Positions 58,477 through 64,000 of a stretch of DNA of 64,000 nt are shown piece by piece (within the stretch, counting starts at the first letter, position 1; each line of letters starts with the position of its first letter). This stretch comes from Thunnus maccoyii. Lineage: Eukaryota; Chordata; Actinopteri; Scombriformes; Scombridae. Location: positions 12,410,501 through 12,474,500 of the forward strand of contig NC_056539.1 of assembly GCF_910596095.1 (NCBI RefSeq), read 5' to 3'. A model generated the notes under the pieces. The model was not told the origin of the DNA and did not search any database. It saw only the letters and a program-made list of their open reading frames with translations. A program made the position numbers and the translations under genes.

Positions 58477-60135
58477 CATGAGAGTGAGACATTATTGAAG
58501 GCGGGTATGAAAGTATCAGACAATACCAAATGGCAGCAGGTGGAGACCCCACAGGGATGGCATCTTTCTCTCTCTTTCTCTCTCCAATTTGCTCTCGTTT
58601 TATTGAGACAGTAGGGAGGCTGAGAGGGACACACAGTCCGTTCTGGCAGGATTCGATCCTCAGCCAGCAGGGGAGCGTGTGGCTGCAGAGGTGGTGCCTT
58701 AACCTTCCACACAACTTCCACGCAACTCCCACACCATCTCTGGGCGCCGTTTCTGCCTTTTACTCTCACACCCGTCTGCTTCTCTCCACCCGTCTCCTAC
58801 AAATACTTTGAGTTACAGCACACTTACCCACAATACAACACTCTATTAACTATTAATTTCTATGTTCGCTACCTACAACCCCACCACCACCCTCTCTGCC
58901 CCCCCCTCCCAAACGTAAAAGAGTACACTCGGTGTGTTTTCTTTTGAAAATTGCTCTGTGTATGGGAAGGGGCTCATAGCAGCCGGTGCAAGCACCTCTC
59001 GAGTGTTTGGTGGTGGTGGGGGGGGAGTGGGTTATAAATACCCTCTCAGAGCTCAATAGAGTGGGCTCCAGTGGGCTCTGTTTGAAGTAGCAGACTGTAG
59101 ACCTGCTGGGGGGGATTCTGACCTCAGTCCCTACAGAGAACCCCCCAATTCCTACAGCAAAGTCGGTCAATATTTCTCTTTCTCCTTCACTCGCCACCCC
59201 TCCCTTCTCCTCTCAGCTCCTCTCTTTGGTTCTTATACACACACAAATGCACACACTTTGTCTTACTCCTCCACCTTTTTTCTGTTTTTTTTTCCTTCCC
59301 GCTTTCTCTCCAACTTTTTCTTTCCCCGTGTCTGCCCCGCCTCTATCATTTACACACACACACACACACAAACACACAATGCTTACTTTTGTGCAACAGT
59401 CACTCAGTCCCCCATTGCGACTCAAACTGCATTAATATTGAATCAAACAGCAGTGTCTCCAGCTAGCAGGCAACAGCCAGTCCCACACCCCCCCTCCTCG
59501 CTCACCCCATCTTTCTCTCACCGCAGGCTGGCTCCCTGTCTGCACTCTGCAGGATGGAAGGAATATTCCCACTGGGCAGGAGGCATGGATTAGCTTTAAA
59601 TCAACTTTAATATGGCAATAGAGATGGAGCTGTAGAATCTCTCCTGGTGTATAAACTAGTTTTTATGTGTTTAAGTATTGGCTAATGATACATTTAGTTA
59701 CTTTACTTCCCTCCACCTCCTGTCTTGTTATTTAGTAATAAAAATAATCACTTTTGTATATTTACCTTGCTTTGTGTTCTCTTTCCCCTCTTTGCCTCCC
59801 ACTCTCATCCCTATCCCTCCAACCGCTGCCATCCACACCAAGCCTGCAAGCGCAAAGAACAGGAACAACACAAGGACCGCAACACGGCACCCAAGAAACA
59901 GCGTCTGGTCTTCACTGACCTGCAGCGCCGCACACTCATCGCCATCTTCAAGGAGAACAAGCGTCCATCAAAGGAAATGCAGATCACCATCTCCCAGCAG
60001 CTCGGCCTGGAGCTCAGCACCGTCAGCAACTTCTTCATGAACGCGCGCCGCCGCTGTGTGGACCGCTGGCATGATGACCATGGTACCAGCCCCGGGCAAC
60101 CGGGCACATCCGCCACCACCTTCTCTAAGGCCTGA
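43855..60135 (+). CDS. onecut3: onecut3, one cut homeobox 3 transcription factor
   Basis: Nuclear CUT-homeodomain factor active in neural and endodermal development. Two coding exons (43855-44893 and 59843-60135) give 443 aa. The N-terminus MELTMENIGNLHGVSH is family-typical. The STP box STYTTLTPLQHLPPIST spans 87-103, followed by a His-rich run (109-121). The CUT domain (about 268-346) starts EEINTKEVAQRI and ends MSALRLA. The homeodomain (363-422) has the ONECUT signature F48 and M50 in VSNFFMNARRR. The C-terminus TTFSKA matches ONECUT3 (ATFSKA) and not ONECUT1/2 (TCTKA); PIAS4 linkage agrees. Poly-Gly and poly-Pro expansions of human ONECUT3 are absent, so it is shorter than 494 aa. The a/b paralogue is not determined. 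Confidence 0.95.
45302..45391. repeat. (CA)n microsatellite
   Basis: About 45 CA units preceded by a (CT)n patch. Confidence 0.97.
46190..46400. promoter_or_regulatory. Candidate intronic conserved element
   Basis: Non-repetitive, with GTTCAATTAAGC, CACTTAATGGC, CCACAATTGTC and GCTAATTGGGC words. Motif-density inference. Confidence 0.22.
46843..46892. repeat. G-rich tract, quadruplex-prone
   Basis: GGGAGTGGGAGTTGGGGGTG and following G-runs on the plus strand. Confidence 0.8.
47029..47132. repeat. (CA)n microsatellite
   Basis: Longest CA run of the window, about 38 pure units and then interrupted units. Confidence 0.97.
47330..47560. promoter_or_regulatory. Candidate intronic conserved element with ATCGAT
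   Basis: Contains GATCGATAAGG (core 47509-47514), GGGTCAATACAG, CTATCAATTATC and a CCATTGG box in non-repetitive sequence. Confidence 0.3.
48600..49000. promoter_or_regulatory. Intronic stretch with two ATCGAT cores
   Basis: ATCGATCAATATT (48635) and GATCGATTGG (48982), together with GTTTAATTGG and GTGATTGATG. Possible ONECUT-bound element. Confidence 0.3.
51200..51370. promoter_or_regulatory. Candidate intronic conserved element
   Basis: Non-repetitive, AATTAAAG, CCAATTGAAG, GGCCCGATAATGGC and CCGTTTAATCACGC words. Inference only. Confidence 0.2.
51847..51924. repeat. (CA)n microsatellite
   Basis: About 39 CA units. Confidence 0.97.
52193..52237. repeat. (GT)n microsatellite
   Basis: About 22 GT units. 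Confidence 0.97.
52310..52375. repeat. (ATT)n/(TTG)n trinucleotide repeat
   Basis: Imperfect ATT units merging into GTT units. Confidence 0.9.
55060..55745. promoter_or_regulatory. Intronic ONECUT-site cluster
   Basis: Five ATCGAT cores (55073, 55077, 55658, 55723, 55727). The 15-mer ATCGATCGATATTGA is present twice, at 55073-55087 and 55723-55737. Strongest candidate for a self-bound onecut3 enhancer in the window. Confidence 0.4.
56640..57310 (-). pseudogene. Tc1/mariner-type transposase relic in onecut3 intron
   Basis: On the minus strand the words QDSEPKHAAKLY (the QDNDPKHTAK motif with a catalytic Asp) and then LPDLDITEHL (the PDLNPIEHLW motif with the last catalytic residue) are readable across frameshifts, with KKAIDAVSKTLLE after them. 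No intact terminal repeats were seen. Different lineage from the element at 1500-3112. Confidence 0.7.
58347..58474. repeat. Two (CA)n microsatellites
   Basis: CA runs at 58347-58380 and 58437-58474 separated by 56 bp. Confidence 0.95.
59843..60135 (+). CDS. onecut3: onecut3 exon 2 (homeodomain and C-terminus)
   Basis: ACKRKEQEQHKDRNTAPKKQ begins the exon after the acceptor ACCAAG. The homeodomain runs QRLVFTDLQRRTLIAIFKEN through NFFMNARRRCVDRW. Stop TGA at 60133-60135. Confidence 0.97.
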
Positions 60136-61250
60136 GAGGAGGAGAGGGCCTTCAGAGGGCTGGGGACCCAGGTTGGAACAACAGGCATGGGTAATTGGTG
60201 GTGAAACCTGTCTACAACAACCCTGGCCTGGACCGTCTGAATGTGTCCTCTGCCCGAAAATCCTTTGTGCCATGCAATCATCTTTTTTGTCAGTCAAAAT
60301 ATTTCAAGCTCTCACCTGAAACAAGCATAATCTAAAGGTGAATAGTGAAGTCAGGTCCACTCTGCATTACTCAACATAAGGACAATCATTGATTCTGTCT
60401 TTTTTGAAAGAAAATCATTTTTATGGCATCTTTGTTCCAGACAAAGTAAAGAGACACCAAAGATTTGACGTTTTTGTTGGACGGTATCAGACATAACACT
60501 GGCCTCCTTCACCACCCAAGTAGCCACTGACTCTGCTTTTTCTCCCAACTCACCTCTTTGTGTCTGCCTCTTTACTCTCTTTCACATCCCCTCTACGCCG
60601 GCACACGGAAGCAACAAGGGGAAAAAGAACGGCAATAAATCTGACAGAACAGCACATAGCCTTATTATCCGAGCCCCATTCTGCACACACAAGGCCGTCA
60701 TAAAGAAAACAACGCAGCCTATGAAAAAAACAACAAGGCTTTCCAATTCTCCGCCTCTACCTCCCCCCTCCTCCTGTAGTCTCCTTCATTCCTCGGCCAA
60801 AGGTATTCCCTGATGGCCGGCCATTTCAGAGAGCAGCTCAGCCTGATCATACGGAAAACTAATGAATTGAAAAATGAATCGATGCAGACAGAGAGAGCAG
60901 GGCCTTGACCCCTCCTGAAGGTGAAACTCAAGACGCTCAGCAGTAGATTCTCAGGTCTTCCAGGCCCAGGTCTATATTTTTTGCACAGATGTTGGAGGCC
61001 TGTAGGGAGACATGTCATTGTTACTCTTAGTCTGAGCCTCAAGTCTGTGTTTCTCTGACCAACAGGAGAGGTGGGTGAGATGTCTGGACATGCTCTTTGT
61101 TCTGCTGGGAGCTTTTCCTCTGATCAATAACTGAGAACCAAGCGACAACAACACGCACGGGCAACCAGCCAACTACATTACAGCTGCATAAGAAAAGCAG
61201 AATGTAAGAGGAGCACATGGAACCCAGTGGAGATGGGGACACAAAGGCCT
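60136..61250 (+). other. onecut3 3' UTR and flank
   Basis: Non-coding. ATCGAT at 60878. ONECUT mRNAs often have long 3' UTRs, so much of this could be transcribed. Confidence 0.45.
60634..60639 (+). terminator. Possible onecut3 polyadenylation signal
   Basis: First AATAAA after the stop (GGCAATAAATCTG), about 500 bp into the 3' region. Later AATAAA words near 62070 and 62570 are equally possible. Confidence 0.3.
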
Positions 61251-61253
61251 CAT

Positions 61254-61282
61254 AACAGCAGCAGCAGCAGCAGCAGCAGCAC
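61254..61282. repeat. (CAG)n repeat
   Basis: About nine CAG units in the onecut3 3' region. Confidence 0.95.
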
Positions 61283-64000
61283 ACCTCTCCCTCCCAGGTT
61301 CTGTCTGTGCTGGCAGAGCAACAGTGCCCCCTGCTGTCGACAGCAGAGACCTGCATCCAGCAGAGCAAGGGGGTTCAGAGCGGGAGGAGAGGGAGGGAAG
61401 AGCCACTAGATGCTGAGGAGAAGTCATGGCACAACACATTCAGGCCCTCACAGCTCTTTGAAGGCAGATCAATAGCTAACCATTATCCTATTGTTGTTCC
61501 TCATCCAACCAGCACTGGTGAAGCCCGAGGAGGGGGATGGTTAAACCGAACGCTGAAAACGCAGGGATTTAGCAAAGACAGGGATTTGTTTAGCCAACTT
61601 AAAATCTTAAAGAATCCACAAAACAGAGAAATTACACAGAGGGGACAGAGAAGTACAACAGAGTCAAATGTAACAGAAAGGCATACAGAGACAGACACAT
61701 CTGAGGTGCAGCGGAGGTTTCATTTCCCTTATTTTGGGAGGCTTCATATTTTGTCAAATCAACAGTCTCATAACGTAGAGCCGCCATTTTTCCATTCACT
61801 CATCTCATCTCCCAGCAGATGTGATTCAAACCAAATCTCCTGGTTATTCCCACACAAGGGTTATCAGTAGCTAACCCAAAGCTAACCACCACACTCAGCT
61901 GTCAAAATGCTACAATAATTAGTGCCAATGCTTACTGCCTTAATGCTAATCAGAGAATATGGTATAGGTTCACACACAGATACAGTGCGCCCCACTGATG
62001 ACGGGCAAGTGTGTGCCATAGCAACCAACAATCAGCTTTTAACTGAATTAAAATATACTTTTTTAGTAAAAAAATAAAAAAAAGAATCAGATTTTAAGGC
62101 ATACAATAACCAAACCTCAAATGACAAAGATACCACATATACAGTATGTGTTACAAATACAAAAACAAGTCTCCAACACATAACTGGACACATTCTGAAG
62201 CAGAAGAAAATCTCTCATTCTATCTTTGGTTCTCTACCTCCTCTGTCCCTCTAACCCCATTGCCCCCCTCTCTTTCTCTCTTCCTCTCTATATTGATGCG
62301 GGTATTTAATTAGTACCATAGACACAAAGTTTCTATTTCTTGTTACTATTGTGCTCTGTTGTGCATAAGTAAGGCACCTTGTTGATAAATCAAAAACAAA
62401 AAAGGAAGGACTTTTTAAAAGGAAAAACAAGTGGGATGCAAGGACCGAGGCCAATGAAGGACTTTTTTTTTTTTTTTTTTTTTGCATTCTATGTGAATAT
62501 AAACTCGGATGAGACATTTACCGTGAGAAAGGAGAAAAAAAAAAGAAAAACAGGGAGCTGCTCAAGAGAAGAATAAACAGCGGATGCTTTCTCTCTTTTG
62601 GCATTTCATGTCAGAACTGTGGTACTCTCAGCCCCCTTTAAGCTGAGCCCCAAGAATGGGGTAAAATGGAGGGGGACAAAACATGACCTCCAAATGTCCT
62701 AGCTGATTCAGTGTGTTTTATTGGAGGGTGTGTGGGGGTGGGGGGGAGGGAGGAGTGTCGGGGGGTAAAGCTCGGGACTCAATAGTTATCTGTATGGTCT
62801 TAAGATGCAACTGTAGCATTTCCAACAATGTAGTCAGATTAGCGGTGCAGATTAGATAAGAGATGGTCATTGTCGAGGAGTTGATCGGGAGGTACTGACT
62901 AACTTCACGTTGCTGTAAGCAGTGAGTTAAAGTCGCCAAAGGAAGATGAGCTAAAAATTGATTTGTGGTATACAGTTCAGTGAGCATAGGTAAATGGCTA
63001 GATTCAGCTCTAGGTATTAGGCTGACAAAATGACATTTGTTTGTAGTGAGAACCAATGTGGCTACCTCACTAAGCTGAGTGGTTTGTGAAACCGCCACTA
63101 ATACCAAAGATACTGCAGCCTACCAGTCTGAAACTGCCTAGGGGGACAAAAACCAAAAAAAAAGAGCCCCCCCTCTTTGCCCAATACTGTTACAGACAGA
63201 CACACTGACAACAACACACACACACACACGTTTGTACTAACAGCGCAGTCAGACTGCATCGTGCCACATAGGAGGAGGTGGCTGCCTTGCAGACAGAGTT
63301 GAGTGCCTTTTCCCTTCAACCACGGGTGGGACTGCACTGGAAACACACACACACACACACACACATACGCACACAGCATATAGCTGCACACCCATTTACA
63401 AACATGCACTCACATACAGACAATGCACCCATAATTGGATGGACAGAAAGGGGGGCCAAAGAGAGGGACACAGAGTGGGGGCTGTGTCAGCATTTTCTCC
63501 CATATTGACTTTCCATCTTGATACACTAGAATACAAGCACTTTATCATGTAGAAAGTCTATAAAACATTTTCTATACACTATTTATTTGAAACAAAATTA
63601 TATGTTACTCCTTAATCTGTCAGAGTCTTTGTTACTGTATCTTCTAGTAGCTCACAGCCTTTGTGTTTTTTTCTTTTCTGCCTGCCCGGTGTGCTTATAC
63701 TCTTCAGCCGCTTTACCTCTCTCGCATCAGAGATATTTTTGTGTAACAGAGAAAGAGGGGGGTAAAAAGGCAGAGGCTGTAAGCACTCAGAGGGCTGTAG
63801 TTGTAATATCTTACCACTAAATGTCTCTCTCTCTCTCTCCACTGCGTGCAAGCACAGTGTGGAAGACTCACTGACAGTTTATAGACACAAAATCTCTCCT
63901 CCCTCCACCTCATCTGTCCAGTCGACCTCTCCCCCTGGCTAGTGCTAAGACTCGGTAGGCGTGTGTTGACAATTAATTCTGAAATACCTCAAAACCTTTC
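61283..64000. other. Onecut3 downstream flank, no gene seen
   Basis: The open frame at 61307-61870 (187 aa) has no recognisable domain and lies in onecut3 3' territory. T21 near 62463, a G-rich patch at 62724-62767 and a (CA)n run at 63343-63364 are present. Nothing else could be supported. Confidence 0.5.

Larger units (their letters stand above)
44894..59842 (+). other. onecut3 intron 1
   Basis: 14.95-kb GT-AG intron, as large as in other vertebrate ONECUT genes between the CUT and homeodomain exons. It holds most of the ATCGAT cores, several long (CA)n/(GT)n runs, a Tc1-type relic (56640-57310) and stretches that look like conserved elements. The acceptor is TCCACACCAAG after a long pyrimidine tract. 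Confidence 0.9.

Noticed and set aside
58220..58732. 170-aa minus-strand frame
   Set aside because: Built from (GT)n repeats giving Cys-Val runs; low complexity.
43855..60135. onecut1 or onecut2 instead of onecut3
   Set aside because: C-terminus TTFSKA and linkage to pias4 fit onecut3; onecut1/2 end in TCTKA.
61307..61870. 187-aa open frame downstream of onecut3
   Set aside because: No recognisable domain, uneven composition, lies in the likely onecut3 3' UTR or flank, begins in a CAG/Gly-Arg-rich patch. Probably chance.

Overview
This is teleost fish nuclear DNA, probably from a spiny-rayed (percomorph) fish. It holds intron-split vertebrate regulatory genes, relics of Tc1/mariner, hAT-like and tRNA-derived SINE elements, and very many (CA)n/(GT)n microsatellites. 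No prokaryotic, plasmid or viral gene is visible. Three protein-coding genes can be supported. (1) pias4 (PIASy, SUMO E3 ligase), minus strand, 17655 to 7482, complete in 11 coding exons, 506 aa. (2) foxq2 (forkhead factor), plus strand, 21097 to about 22704, complete, with an open question about a very short last intron. (3) onecut3 (CUT plus homeodomain factor), plus strand, 43855 to 60135, complete in two coding exons split by a 15 kb intron, 443 aa.

Layout: 1-7.4 kb is transposon-rich flank (a Tc1 relic at 1500-3112, two related inverted-repeat elements, a perfect hairpin) and the probable pias4 3' UTR. 7.5-17.7 kb is pias4, whose introns carry two copies of a hAT-like MITE. 17.7-21.1 kb holds the pias4 promoter side, another MITE and the foxq2 upstream region. 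21.1-22.9 kb is foxq2. 22.9-43.8 kb is a 21 kb gene desert rich in unique, homeodomain-site-laden sequence and microsatellites. 43.8-60.1 kb is onecut3. 60.1-64 kb is the onecut3 3' side with no further gene seen.

How the parts relate: PIAS4 and ONECUT3 both lie on human 19p13.3, which supports onecut3 over onecut1 or onecut2 and suggests an old syntenic block. FOXQ2, absent from the human genome, sits between them here. The most interesting signal is regulatory: the ONECUT/CUX core ATCGAT occurs about 21 times by eye in 26-61 kb around onecut3 and once in the first 26 kb. It includes a 15-mer repeated exactly 650 bp apart in the onecut3 intron. This suggests an autoregulated onecut3 landscape. 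Other points are a GC-AG first intron in pias4, a possible 68-77 nt last intron in foxq2, and three perfect CRE palindromes, all upstream of the two transcription-factor genes. I found no evidence for a wholly novel protein system.
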